From assembly GCF_001295845.1 (NCBI RefSeq), contig NZ_LJIC01000170.1, forward strand, positions 1-64,000: 64,000 nucleotides of DNA, given 5' to 3'. This document shows, piece by piece, positions 55,977 through 64,000 of this stretch. The notes under the pieces are model-generated. The model saw only the letters and a program-made list of their open reading frames with translations. It was not told where the DNA came from and ran no database searches. This stretch comes from Rhodopseudomonas sp. AAP120. GTDB taxonomy: Bacteria > Pseudomonadota > Alphaproteobacteria > Rhizobiales > Xanthobacteraceae. Each line of letters begins with the position of its first letter. The first letter of the stretch is position 1. Made by a program: the position numbers and the translations under genes.

Positions 55977-57482
55977 TTGACGAAGCGGGCGCTGAGGCGC
56001 GAAACCAGCGTCGCCGTGATCGATATCGGCTCGAACTCCGTCCGCCTCGTGGTTTACGAGGCGCTGGCGCGCAGCCTGATCACGGTTTTCAACGAAAAGG
56101 CGCTGTGCGGCCTCGGCCGTGAAGTGCAGAGCACCGGGCTGCTCGCGACCGACGCCGTCGACAAGGCGCTGACGGCGCTGCGCCGATTCCGCGCGCTGGT
56201 CCGCGTCATGAAGGTCGGGCGGGTCTATGCGATCGCCACCGCGGCCTGCCGGGACGCCAGCAACGGGCCGGATTTCATCGCTGCTGCGGAGCGGATCTGC
56301 GGCGTGTCGATCGAGATCCTGTCGGGGCCTCGCGAGGCCAAGCTGTCGGCGCTCGGCGTGATCTCGGGCGTGCACAAGCCCAACGGCATCGTCGGCGATC
56401 TCGGCGGCGGCTCGCTTGAACTGATCGACGTCCGTGGTAATGCGGTTCGCAAGGGTGTGACGCTGCCGCTCGGCAGTCTGGCGCTTCAGGACGCTTCGCA
56501 GAAGTCGCTGAAGCGCGCCGAGAAGATCGCCAAGGAAGCGCTGACCGGGGCGCTGCCGTTGAAGGCCGCGCGGGGCCGGGCGTTCTACGCGGTCGGCGGT
56601 ACCTGGCGTGCGCTGGCGCGGATTCACATCGCGCAGAGCGGCTATCAGCTCAAGGTGATGCACGGGTATGCGATCCCGGCGGCCGAGGCGCTCCGCTTCG
56701 TGCGACGGCTGCGCACACTGGTCGCGACCAATCAGCTGGCCGATCTCGAACTCGTCTCCGATGCACGCCGGCCGCTGCTCGTCTATGCGGCGCTCGTGCT
56801 CGAATACGTCATCGAGGCGGCGAAGCCGAAGACCATCGTGTTCTCGACTTACGGTGTTCGCGAAGGCCTGCTGTACGAACAGCTTCCCGCTGCCGAGCGC
56901 GCCAAGGACGGACTGATCTGCGCCGCGCAGGATCTCAACAAGCTGCTGTCGCGCTCCGCCCGCCATGCCGAGGAGCTGATCGACTGGACCGACCGGCTGT
57001 TCCGGATCGCCAAAGTGCGCGAGATCGAAGGCGAACGCCGGCTGCGTCACGCCGCTTGCCTGATGTCCGACATCGGCTGGCGCGTGCATCCCGATCACCG
57101 TGGCGAGCAGACGCTGTCGCTGATCACCAACGGCAATTTCGGCGACGTCACCCACCAGGAGCGTGCCTTCATGGCGTTGTCGGTGTTCTATCGCTACGCC
57201 GGCTTCAGCGAGCAGAACGAACCGCCGCCGGCAGTCCGAGCGCTGGTCACGCATGCGATGGACGAGCGGGCGAGGTTGCTCGGCGCGGCCTTCCGTGTGG
57301 CGCATTTGATCAGCGCGGCGCGGCCCGGCGTGCTGCCGGCGACGCACTTCCGCACCAGCGAGCGCAAGCTGATGCTGGTGTTCGAACACAGGCTGGTCGA
57401 TCTCGTCGCTGACCGTGTCGGCAGCCGCTTCAAGCAACTGGCCCGCATGGTTGGACGGACCGGAAGCATCGTACGGCGCTGA
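55977..57482 (+). CDS. ppx: Exopolyphosphatase (Ppx/GppA)
   Basis: 501 residues, TTG start with GAGGAA upstream. Removes phosphate from polyphosphate ends or acts on pppGpp. The ASKHA-fold phosphate loops are AVIDIGSNSVRLVVYE near 12-27 and VGDLGGGSLELIDV near 138-151. Catalytic Glu lies in the segment ATAACRDASNG and GPREAK. The C-terminal half is an HD-like helical domain (ELIDWTDRLFRIAKV). Paired with ppk. Confidence 0.94.
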   Translation: MTKRALRRETSVAVIDIGSNSVRLVVYEALARSLITVFNEKALCGLGREVQSTGLLATDAVDKALTALRRFRALVRVMKVGRVYAIATAACRDASNGPDFIAAAERICGVSIEILSGPREAKLSALGVISGVHKPNGIVGDLGGGSLELIDVRGNAVRKGVTLPLGSLALQDASQKSLKRAEKIAKEALTGALPLKAARGRAFYAVGGTWRALARIHIAQSGYQLKVMHGYAIPAAEALRFVRRLRTLVATNQLADLELVSDARRPLLVYAALVLEYVIEAAKPKTIVFSTYGVREGLLYEQLPAAERAKDGLICAAQDLNKLLSRSARHAEELIDWTDRLFRIAKVREIEGERRLRHAACLMSDIGWRVHPDHRGEQTLSLITNGNFGDVTHQERAFMALSVFYRYAGFSEQNEPPPAVRALVTHAMDERARLLGAAFRVAHLISAARPGVLPATHFRTSERKLMLVFEHRLVDLVADRVGSRFKQLARMVGRTGSIVRR

Positions 57483-57497
57483 CGCCGCGCTCGATGA

Positions 57498-58421
57498 TCA
57501 GACCAGGATGTAGTCGACCGGCGTAGGCAGCGGCGGCAGTTCGGTTTCGCCGAGCGCCTCGCGCAGATTGATTTCGATCGTATCCGCCAGCGCAGCGATC
57601 GGAAGATCGTTGGGCAATTGCCCGAACGGCTCCTCGAGTTCGGAGCCCAACGCGTCGAGCCCGAAAAACGTGTAGGCCGCCAGCGCGGTGGCGAATGGCG
57701 TCAGCCAACCGAGCGTATTGGCGAAGCCGAACGGCAGCAGAAAGCAGAACACGTAGGCCGTGCGGTGCAGCAGCAGCGTGTAGCCGAACGGGACGGGTGT
57801 CGAGCGAATGCGTTCGCACGCCGCCTGCACCATCGCCATTTGTCCGATGGTGCGGTCGAGCATCTGAAACGGAATGTCGCCCAGCTTGCCGTTGCGATGA
57901 AGCGCAACGAGCTCGGACTGCATCGCTGCGAGCAGTACTTCGGGAGCGTTGCGGCTCGCCTGATAGCGGGTGAGCAGGTCGGGTGAAAGATGCCGCGTGA
58001 CCTTGCCGACGTCGCTGCCCGGGCGCAGATGCAACACCAGCGCCTGGGTGAAGGCGATCGCCAAAGTGAGCAGAGTGTCTCGGGCGGAGTTGCCCCGATC
58101 GCCGGATGAGGGCAGCAGCAGCGTCTGTCGCGACAGGTTGCGGCTGAGGCAGATCAGTTCGCCCCAGTGCCGCCGGGCTTCCCACCAGCGATCGTAACAG
58201 GCGTTGTTCCGGAAGCCCATGAAGATCGACAGCGCGATCCCAAGCACGGCGAACGGTGCGCTGTTGAAGTCGGATACCAGGCCCGGATAGGCGTGATGCG
58301 CCCATACGACAGCGACCGACAGGCCGGCGACGAACAGTGCCTGCGGATAGATCCGCTGCACTACCGAGCCGCGAACCAGAAAGAACAGCTGCAGCAGGCT
58401 CGGCTGCGGTCGAACGATCAT
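57498..58421 (-). CDS. Bestrophin-like (YneE family) membrane protein
   Basis: 307 residues with membrane segments near 20-60 and 200-235. The family text [29 protein letters not shown] (bestrophin-like RNNxCYDRW motif) is clear and the [19 protein letters not shown] text follows near 250-268. Members are putative anion channels. Start overlaps the rnd gene stop by 4 bases, so they are co-transcribed. Convergent with ppx (15 bases). Confidence 0.88.
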   Translation of the reverse strand: MIVRPQPSLLQLFFLVRGSVVQRIYPQALFVAGLSVAVVWAHHAYPGLVSDFNSAPFAVLGIALSIFMGFRNNACYDRWWEARRHWGELICLSRNLSRQTLLLPSSGDRGNSARDTLLTLAIAFTQALVLHLRPGSDVGKVTRHLSPDLLTRYQASRNAPEVLLAAMQSELVALHRNGKLGDIPFQMLDRTIGQMAMVQAACERIRSTPVPFGYTLLLHRTAYVFCFLLPFGFANTLGWLTPFATALAAYTFFGLDALGSELEEPFGQLPNDLPIAALADTIEINLREALGETELPPLPTPVDYILV

Positions 58422-59593
58422 CGATCGGCGCTTGAGCCGGCGGCGCCGTTGCGGTCGACCTGGGTGACGCGGCCGCGTTCGATCGCCAGCGCGAGCCGAC
58501 CGTGTTTCAACGCCAGCGCGGCTTCTCCGAACAGCTCGCGCCTCCAGCCGCGCAGCGCGCCGACGTCGGCCTTGTCGTCAGCCGCGATCTGCTCGAGATC
58601 GTCGACCGTAGCGATCACCTTGGCGGCGACGGCATGGCGCTCGGAGGTCATCCGCAACAGGACCTTGAGCAACTCGACAGTCGCGGCGCCGTTGGAGTTG
58701 TTACGTGGTTTGTCGATCTTCGGCAGGCTGGAGGGATCGCGTGCCAGCCCGCGTTGAACGGCCGCGATAATGTCCGCCCCCCATTTCGAGCGCTCAAAAC
58801 CTTTCGGCAGAGAGCGCAGGTTGGCGAGCCGTTCCAGCGACGTCGGCGCGTGGGTCGCGATATCGCCGAGGGCGTCGTCCTTGAGCACGCGCGATCGCGG
58901 GACGTCGCGAGTTTGCGCTTCCAGCTCGCGCCAGGCGGCGACTTCCATCAGCACCGCCAGCTCCTTCGGCTTGCGCACCCGGGTCTTCAGCCGCTCCCAG
59001 GCGCTGCCGGGGTCGAAGTCGTAAGTCTTCGGCGAAGTCAGGACTTCCATTTCCTCGCTGACCCAGTCGCTCCGGCCGCGCTTCTTCAGGTCGGCGTCAA
59101 GGGCGGCGAACACGTCGCGCAGATGGGTGACGTCGGAGACTGCGTAGTGCAGCTGTTCGTCGGTCAGCGGACGGCGTGACCAGTCGGTGAAGCGGTGCGT
59201 CTTGTCTGGACGATGGCCGGTGATCCGCTCGACCAGCTGGTCGTAGGCGATACTGTCACCATAGCCGAGAACCATGGCGGCGACCTGGGTGTCGAAGATC
59301 GGATGCGGCACGATGCCGGCGCGGTGCCAGACGATTTCGATGTCCTGGCGCGCGGCGTGGAAGACCTTCAGCACCTTTTCGTTCGCCATCAGGTCGAAGA
59401 ATGGGGTGAGGTCGATGCCCGGCGCCAGCGTATCGACCACCACGGCTTCGTCGGCGCTCGCCATCTGCACCACGCAGAGCAATGGGTAGTAGGTGGTCTC
59501 CCGCAGGAATTCAGTGTCGACGGTGATGACCGGAAAGGCGGCGAGGCGGGCGCAGGCGCTGGCGAGCTGCTCGGTGGTGGAAATCAGGTCCAT
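58418..59593 (-). CDS. rnd: Ribonuclease D
   Basis: 391 residues from ATG at 59591-59593 (MDLISTTEQ); a longer frame to 59659 is not family-like. The 3'-5' exonuclease motifs are [13 protein letters not shown] (Exo I, DxE), [12 protein letters not shown] (Exo II) and [13 protein letters not shown] (Exo III). An HRDC domain follows near 210-290. RNase D trims tRNA 3' ends. Overlaps the bestrophin-like gene. Confidence 0.95.
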   Translation of the reverse strand: MDLISTTEQLASACARLAAFPVITVDTEFLRETTYYPLLCVVQMASADEAVVVDTLAPGIDLTPFFDLMANEKVLKVFHAARQDIEIVWHRAGIVPHPIFDTQVAAMVLGYGDSIAYDQLVERITGHRPDKTHRFTDWSRRPLTDEQLHYAVSDVTHLRDVFAALDADLKKRGRSDWVSEEMEVLTSPKTYDFDPGSAWERLKTRVRKPKELAVLMEVAAWRELEAQTRDVPRSRVLKDDALGDIATHAPTSLERLANLRSLPKGFERSKWGADIIAAVQRGLARDPSSLPKIDKPRNNSNGAATVELLKVLLRMTSERHAVAAKVIATVDDLEQIAADDKADVGALRGWRRELFGEAALALKHGRLALAIERGRVTQVDRNGAAGSSADR

Positions 59594-59704
59594 TAAACTC
59601 TGTCGCGTTTCGGAAAATGCGGCTCGGGCTCTCGTGGCGGCGCGATGCCGTCTGCCCAAAAAGCCATCGAATCCGAAGCACTAGACACGCTCGGCGGGCG
59701 CTGA

Positions 59705-61183
59705 TCAAGTTCCGCAGAAGGTTTGCAGCACCTCCTCATGGGGCTGCGGCGGGACCGCATAGCCGGCAAATTCCGGCAGTTCCCGGAACGGGTTGGCCGT
59801 CACCGTCAGGAGCTGCTCGAACGGACCGAAATCGTTGCGGTCGACCGCGGCGCGGATCACCGCCTCGATCAGATGGTTGCGCGGGATATAGATCGGATTG
59901 ACCGCCTGCATGGCGGCCTGCCTGGCGGTATCATTCTGCTGCTCGGCAGCGATCCGCCGCCGCCAGCGCGGGGACCACTCGTCGAATGCGGCCGGATCCT
60001 CGAACAAAGCCCGCACCTCGCCGAGATCCGACGGATCGCCCGCTGCGTCGCTCAGCCGGCGGAAGGCGAGGGTGAAGTCAGCCCTCCCACGGGCCATTGC
60101 GGCCATGAAGTCCTGACAGAGCTGCGGATCGTCGTCCTGGACCGTCGATAGCCCCAGCTTGGCGGCGAGGCGGGTCAGATAGGCGGTGTTGAAACGGTCC
60201 GCGAACCCGCTGAGTGCCGTCTGGGCGATCTCGACGCCCTTGTCGTTGTCGTCCGCCAGCAGCGGCACCAGGCATTCGGCGAGCCGGGTCAGGTTCCACA
60301 GCGCGATCGGCGGCTGGTTGCCGTAAGCGTAGCGGCCCATCTGGTCGATCGACGAGTAGACCGTCTTCGGATCGAACGTGTCCATGAAGGCGCAGGGGCC
60401 GTAATCGATGGTCTCGCCGGCAATCGAGCAATTATCCGTGTTCATCACGCCATGGATGAAGCCGATCATCATCCAACGGGCGATCAGGTCGGCCTGCCGG
60501 GCGATCACGCCCTCCAGCAGCGCCAGATAGGGCGCCTCGGCCTGCGCGGCGTCCGGATAATGGCGGGCGATGACGTGGTCGGCGAGCGCCTTCACCGCAT
60601 CTCGGTCGCCGCGGGCGGCGAAGAACTGGAACGTGCCGACCCGAATATGGCTCGAGGCCACGCGGGTCAGCACCGCGCCGGGCTGGATCGGGTCGCGGAT
60701 CACCTGCTCGCCGGTCAGCACCGCAGCGAGCGAGCGGGTGGTCGGCACGCCAAGCGCCGCCATTGCTTCGCTGACGATATATTCGCGCAGCACCGGGCCC
60801 AGCCCGGCGCGCCCATCGCCCATGCGCGAGAATGGCGTGCGGCCGGCGCCCTTGAGCTGGATGTCGCGGCGAACCCCGTCCTTGTCGATCACCTCGCCGA
60901 GCAGGATCGCCCGGCCGTCGCCGAGCTGCGGCACGAACTGGCCGAACTGGTGGCCGGCATAAGCCATCGCGATCGAGGCCGCGCCCTCCGGCACCCGGGC
61001 GCCGGCCAGGACCGCCGTACCCTCGGGGCTGGCGAGCCAGTCGGCGTCCAGGCCTAGCCGGTCGGCCAGAGCACGGTTCAGCTTGACCAGCCGGGGCGCC
61101 GCCACCGGCGTCGGCGCTACCCGGGCAAAGAAGGTCTCGGGCAGCGCGGCGTAGCTGTTGTCGAACGGGAAATGGAAAGTCAT
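59705..61183 (-). CDS. selO: Protein adenylyltransferase SelO (YdiU)
   Basis: 492 residues. This pseudokinase transfers AMP to redox proteins. Family features: FARVAPTPVAAPRLVKLN, AYAGHQFGQFVPQLGDGRAILLGE, IQLKGAGRTPFSRMGDGRAGL, MIGFIHGVMNTDN with the kinase-like Asn-Asp, and DYGPCAFMD. The C-terminus ends FCGT, a Cys in the place where human SelO has selenocysteine. Complete length. Confidence 0.94.
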   Translation of the reverse strand: MTFHFPFDNSYAALPETFFARVAPTPVAAPRLVKLNRALADRLGLDADWLASPEGTAVLAGARVPEGAASIAMAYAGHQFGQFVPQLGDGRAILLGEVIDKDGVRRDIQLKGAGRTPFSRMGDGRAGLGPVLREYIVSEAMAALGVPTTRSLAAVLTGEQVIRDPIQPGAVLTRVASSHIRVGTFQFFAARGDRDAVKALADHVIARHYPDAAQAEAPYLALLEGVIARQADLIARWMMIGFIHGVMNTDNCSIAGETIDYGPCAFMDTFDPKTVYSSIDQMGRYAYGNQPPIALWNLTRLAECLVPLLADDNDKGVEIAQTALSGFADRFNTAYLTRLAAKLGLSTVQDDDPQLCQDFMAAMARGRADFTLAFRRLSDAAGDPSDLGEVRALFEDPAAFDEWSPRWRRRIAAEQQNDTARQAAMQAVNPIYIPRNHLIEAVIRAAVDRNDFGPFEQLLTVTANPFRELPEFAGYAVPPQPHEEVLQTFCGT

Positions 61184-61406
61184 CGGTCACCAGATAGGAA
61201 TGGTTCGCTCCGGGACAATCGGCTCACAGCGGCTGGGTTGCAAGGCGGAGCAGGCGAGGAGGGCAAGCCGAGCCCTGCAGCGGCCGAATGGCCGTAAACC
61301 GGGTTGCATTTGGTTGCCGCGATGGGTCCGCTCGGGTAAACCCTGACGCTCTCCGCAAGCCTGCGGACCCTCGATTCTGCCCAAAGACGGCCTTTCCGGG
61401 ATTTCC

Positions 61407-63179
61407 ATGCACCGTTACCGAACCCATACTTGCGGCGCGCTCCGCGACAGCGATATCGACCAGACCGTCCGCCTGTCCGGCTGGTGCCATCGCATCCGCG
61501 ACCATGGCGGCGTGCTGTTCATCGATTTGCGCGACCATTACGGCCTCACCCAGTGCGTCGCCGACCCGGATTCGCCGGCCTTCAAGGACGCCGAGAAGCT
61601 GCGGTCCGAGTGGGTGGTCCGGATCGACGGCAAGGTCCGCCGCCGGCCCGACGGCACCGACAATCCCGATCTGCCGACCGGCGCGGTCGAAGTGTTCATC
61701 ACCGAGATCGAGGTGCTAGGCCCGGCCGGCGAGCTGCCGCTGCCGGTGTTCGGCGAGCAGGACTATCCGGAAGATGTGCGCCTGCGTTATCGCTTCCTCG
61801 ATCTGCGCCGTGAGAAGCTGCACCAGAACATCATGACCCGCGGTGCCATCGTCGACTCGATGCGCCGGCGGATGAAGGAGCAGGGCTTCTTCGAATTCCA
61901 GACGCCGATCCTGACCGCGTCGTCGCCGGAGGGCGCGCGCGACTTCCTGGTGCCGTCCCGCATCCATCCCGGCAAGTTCTACGCGCTGCCGCAGGCGCCG
62001 CAGCAGTACAAGCAGCTGCTGATGATGTCGGGCTTCGATCGCTACTTCCAGATCGCGCCGTGCTTCCGCGACGAAGACCCGCGCGCCGACCGTCTGCCGG
62101 GCGAGTTTTATCAGCTCGACGTCGAGATGAGCTTCGTCACTCAGGACGATATCTTCGCCGCAATGGAGCCTGTGGTTACCGGCGTGTTCGAGGAGTTTGC
62201 CAAAGGCAAACCTGTGACAAAGTCGTGGCCGCGGATTCCCTATGCCGAGAGCATGCGGAAGTACGGCACCGACAAGCCGGACCTGCGCAATCCGATCGAG
62301 ATGCAGGACGTCTCCGAGCACTTCCGCGGTTCGGGCTTCAAGGTGTTCGCGCGGATGCTCGAGGAAGAGCGCAACCAGGTCTGGGCGATCCCGGGACCGG
62401 GCGGCGGCTCTCGCGCGTTCTGCGACCGCATGAACTCGTGGGCGCAAGGTGAAGGTCAGCCGGGCCTCGGCTACATCATGTGGCGCGAGGGCGGCGAGGG
62501 CGCTGGTCCGCTCGCCAACAATATCGGGCCGGAGCGCACCGAAGCGATCCGCGCGGCACTTGGTCTGAAGGCCGGCGATGCGGCGTTCTTCGTGGCCGGT
62601 GACCCGGCGAAGTTCGTGAAGTTCGCGGGCCTCGCGCGCACGCGCGTCGGCGAAGAGCTCAATCTCGTCGACAAGGATCAGTTCGCGCTGGCCTGGGTCG
62701 TCGACTTCCCGATGTACGAGTACAACGAGGACGACAAGAAGGTCGACTTCTCGCACAACCCGTTCTCGATGCCGCAGGGCGGCATGGACGCGCTGACGTC
62801 GCAGGATCCGCTGACCATCAAGGCGTTCCAGTACGACATCACTTGCAACGGCTACGAGATTGCGTCGGGCGGCATCCGCAACCATCGTCCGGAGGCGATG
62901 GTCAAGGCGTTCGAGATCGCCGGTTATGGTGAACAGGAAGTCATCGATCGGTTCGGCGGCATGTATCGCGCCTTCCAATACGGCGCGCCGCCGCATGGCG
63001 GCATGGCAGCGGGCGTCGATCGCATCGTGATGCTGTTGTGCGGCACCACCAACCTGCGCGAAATCTCGCTGTTCCCGATGAATCAACGCGCCGAAGACCT
63101 GCTGATGGGGGCGCCGTCGCAGGTGACGCCGAAGCAGTTGCGCGAGTTGCACATCCGGCTCAATCTGCAGGAAGAGTGA
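61407..63179 (+). CDS. aspS: Aspartyl-tRNA synthetase
   Basis: 590 residues. Domains: OB-fold anticodon binding (about 1-130, with [27 protein letters not shown]), class II core with motif 1 near 160 and motif 2 near 215 ([15 protein letters not shown]), and the GAD insertion (about 300-430). Motif 3 is near the end ([14 protein letters not shown]). Attaches Asp to tRNA-Asp. Bacterial-type length. A hairpin follows. Confidence 0.97.
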   Translation: MHRYRTHTCGALRDSDIDQTVRLSGWCHRIRDHGGVLFIDLRDHYGLTQCVADPDSPAFKDAEKLRSEWVVRIDGKVRRRPDGTDNPDLPTGAVEVFITEIEVLGPAGELPLPVFGEQDYPEDVRLRYRFLDLRREKLHQNIMTRGAIVDSMRRRMKEQGFFEFQTPILTASSPEGARDFLVPSRIHPGKFYALPQAPQQYKQLLMMSGFDRYFQIAPCFRDEDPRADRLPGEFYQLDVEMSFVTQDDIFAAMEPVVTGVFEEFAKGKPVTKSWPRIPYAESMRKYGTDKPDLRNPIEMQDVSEHFRGSGFKVFARMLEEERNQVWAIPGPGGGSRAFCDRMNSWAQGEGQPGLGYIMWREGGEGAGPLANNIGPERTEAIRAALGLKAGDAAFFVAGDPAKFVKFAGLARTRVGEELNLVDKDQFALAWVVDFPMYEYNEDDKKVDFSHNPFSMPQGGMDALTSQDPLTIKAFQYDITCNGYEIASGGIRNHRPEAMVKAFEIAGYGEQEVIDRFGGMYRAFQYGAPPHGGMAAGVDRIVMLLCGTTNLREISLFPMNQRAEDLLMGAPSQVTPKQLRELHIRLNLQEE

Positions 63180-63200
63180 GCGCGGTTTAGGCTCGGATTC

Positions 63201-63229
63201 CCGATGCCCGCGCGTGCCGCGGGCATCGG
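63201..63229 (+). terminator. Strong hairpin after aspS
   Basis: CCGATGCCCGCG (63201-63212) and CGCGGGCATCGG (63218-63229) form a perfect 12-bp stem with a five-base loop, 22 bases after the aspS stop. No T-tract follows, so intrinsic termination is likely weak or Rho-assisted. Confidence 0.65.
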
Positions 63230-63392
63230 CGTATCGCGGGTTGTGTTGCTGCGACCTTGTGACGTTGCGTAGGCGTGATGACCGCTATGTCCGTAACGAG
63301 CGGACATGCGGCAGACAAATTGGTATCAACCGCTGCTGATACGACAATGGCAGGATCGGCAACCCCTTGCCGACGAAGCCGCCGGAGACCGC

Positions 63393-64000
63393 ATGGCGTC
63401 CAATTCTGAAGATCTGCAATCCCAGGCGCTCGCCTATCACCGCTCGCCGCGCCCCGGCAAACTCGAGGTCCACGCCTCCAAGCCGCTCGCCAACCAGCGC
63501 GATCTGGCGCTCGCCTACACGCCGGGCGTCGCCGCGGCCTGTAACGCGATCGCGGCCGATCCGGCGCAGGCGGCCGACCTCACGGTGCGTGGCAATCTGG
63601 TGGCGGTCGTCACCAACGGCACGGCGGTGCTCGGACTCGGCAATATCGGGCCGCTGGCGTCGAAGCCGGTGATGGAAGGCAAGGCGGTTCTGTTCAAGAA
63701 GTTCGCCGACATCGACGTGTTCGACATCGAGATCGCCGCCGACACGATCGAGCGTGTGGTCGAGACCGTCGCGGCGCTGGAGCCGACCTTCGGCGGCATC
63801 AATCTCGAAGACATTAAGGGACCGGAGTGCTTCGAGATCGAGGCGCAGCTCAAAGAGCGCATGAAGATCCCGGTGTTCCACGATGATCAGCACGGCACTG
63901 CGATCATCGTCGGCGCCGCGGTCAAGAACGCGCTGCTGCTGAAAGGCAAGGATATCGGCGACGTCAAGATCGTCACCGCCGGCGCCGGCGCGGCCGCGCT
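63393..64000 (+). CDS. maeB: NADP-type malic enzyme, 5' part only
   Basis: 202 codons from ATG at 63393, cut by the window end. The N-terminal malic domain reads [28 protein letters not shown], with YTPGVA as the signature; the [31 protein letters not shown] and [21 protein letters not shown] (metal and substrate site) segments follow. It decarboxylates malate to pyruvate. In this group MaeB usually carries a C-terminal phosphotransacetylase-like domain, which would lie beyond the window. Confidence 0.93.
   Translation, partial: MASNSEDLQSQALAYHRSPRPGKLEVHASKPLANQRDLALAYTPGVAAACNAIAADPAQAADLTVRGNLVAVVTNGTAVLGLGNIGPLASKPVMEGKAVLFKKFADIDVFDIEIAADTIERVVETVAALEPTFGGINLEDIKGPECFEIEAQLKERMKIPVFHDDQHGTAIIVGAAVKNALLLKGKDIGDVKIVTAGAGAAA

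Overview
The window looks like a piece of the chromosome of a purple non-sulfur alphaproteobacterium, very probably Rhodopseudomonas palustris or a close Bradyrhizobium-family relative. The grounds are the high G+C coding bias, Rhizobiales-style palindromic intergenic repeats, the housekeeping blocks plsX-fabH-ihfA-merR, purM-purN and pgsA-hdaA-ppk-ppx, a K+-independent H+-pyrophosphatase, and a nitrogenase-like gene set beside sulfonate genes. No rRNA, CRISPR array, prophage or complete IS element was seen. One tRNA (Pro, anticodon GGG) is present.

Layout. 1-9 kb: a metallo-beta-lactamase-fold enzyme divergent from a LysR regulator, thiL, hppA, a membrane protein of unknown function, a HAD phosphatase, small stress-type proteins and an alpha/beta hydrolase. 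9-16.6 kb: a TctC-type binding protein, bamE divergent from a cytochrome bc1 assembly chaperone and yceD, then plsX-fabH-ihfA-merR, tRNA-Pro and a DUF1847 protein. 17-22 kb: an ABC importer operon that also encodes a cysteine-dioxygenase-like cupin and a four-domain rhodanese. 22.3-29.8 kb (minus strand): an alkanesulfonate island with ssuD, ssuC, ssuB, an FMN reductase, an Lrp-type regulator and three paralogous binding proteins.

30.2-35.1 kb is the most interesting part: a tight operon of a radical SAM protein with an unusual CX8CX2C cluster motif, a NifH-like ATPase, and two nitrogenase component-1-like subunits. The second subunit has three cysteines and the first has one at the interface positions, the pattern of NifEN and of the protochlorophyllide reductase BchN/BchB rather than the six-cysteine P-cluster of nitrogenase. 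Neither subunit shows the cofactor-binding Cys or His of NifD. The NifH-like gene is frameshifted near its 3' end in this sequence. The surrounding sulfonate genes suggest a reductive step on an organosulfur compound, in the general class of the methylthio-alkane reductases but with a different ligand set.

35.1-43.3 kb: a two-component system divergent from a complete CzcCBA-like tripartite metal efflux system. 43.3-50.3 kb: a gene-poor stretch, a secreted trypsin-like protease and a TonB-C-like protein, an ABC-F ATPase, ndk, a TerC/YjbE membrane protein, a Crp/Fnr regulator with a His/Cys-rich tail, and a cold-shock gene. 50.4-64 kb: purN-purM, a CDP-alcohol phosphatidyltransferase, hdaA, ppk-ppx, a bestrophin-like protein, rnd, selO, aspS and the 5' part of a malic enzyme gene cut by the window end.

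All calls come from reading motifs and context; no database search was possible. Where a longer open frame exists I chose starts from ribosome-binding sites, overlaps and family N-termini, and I state this in each entry.
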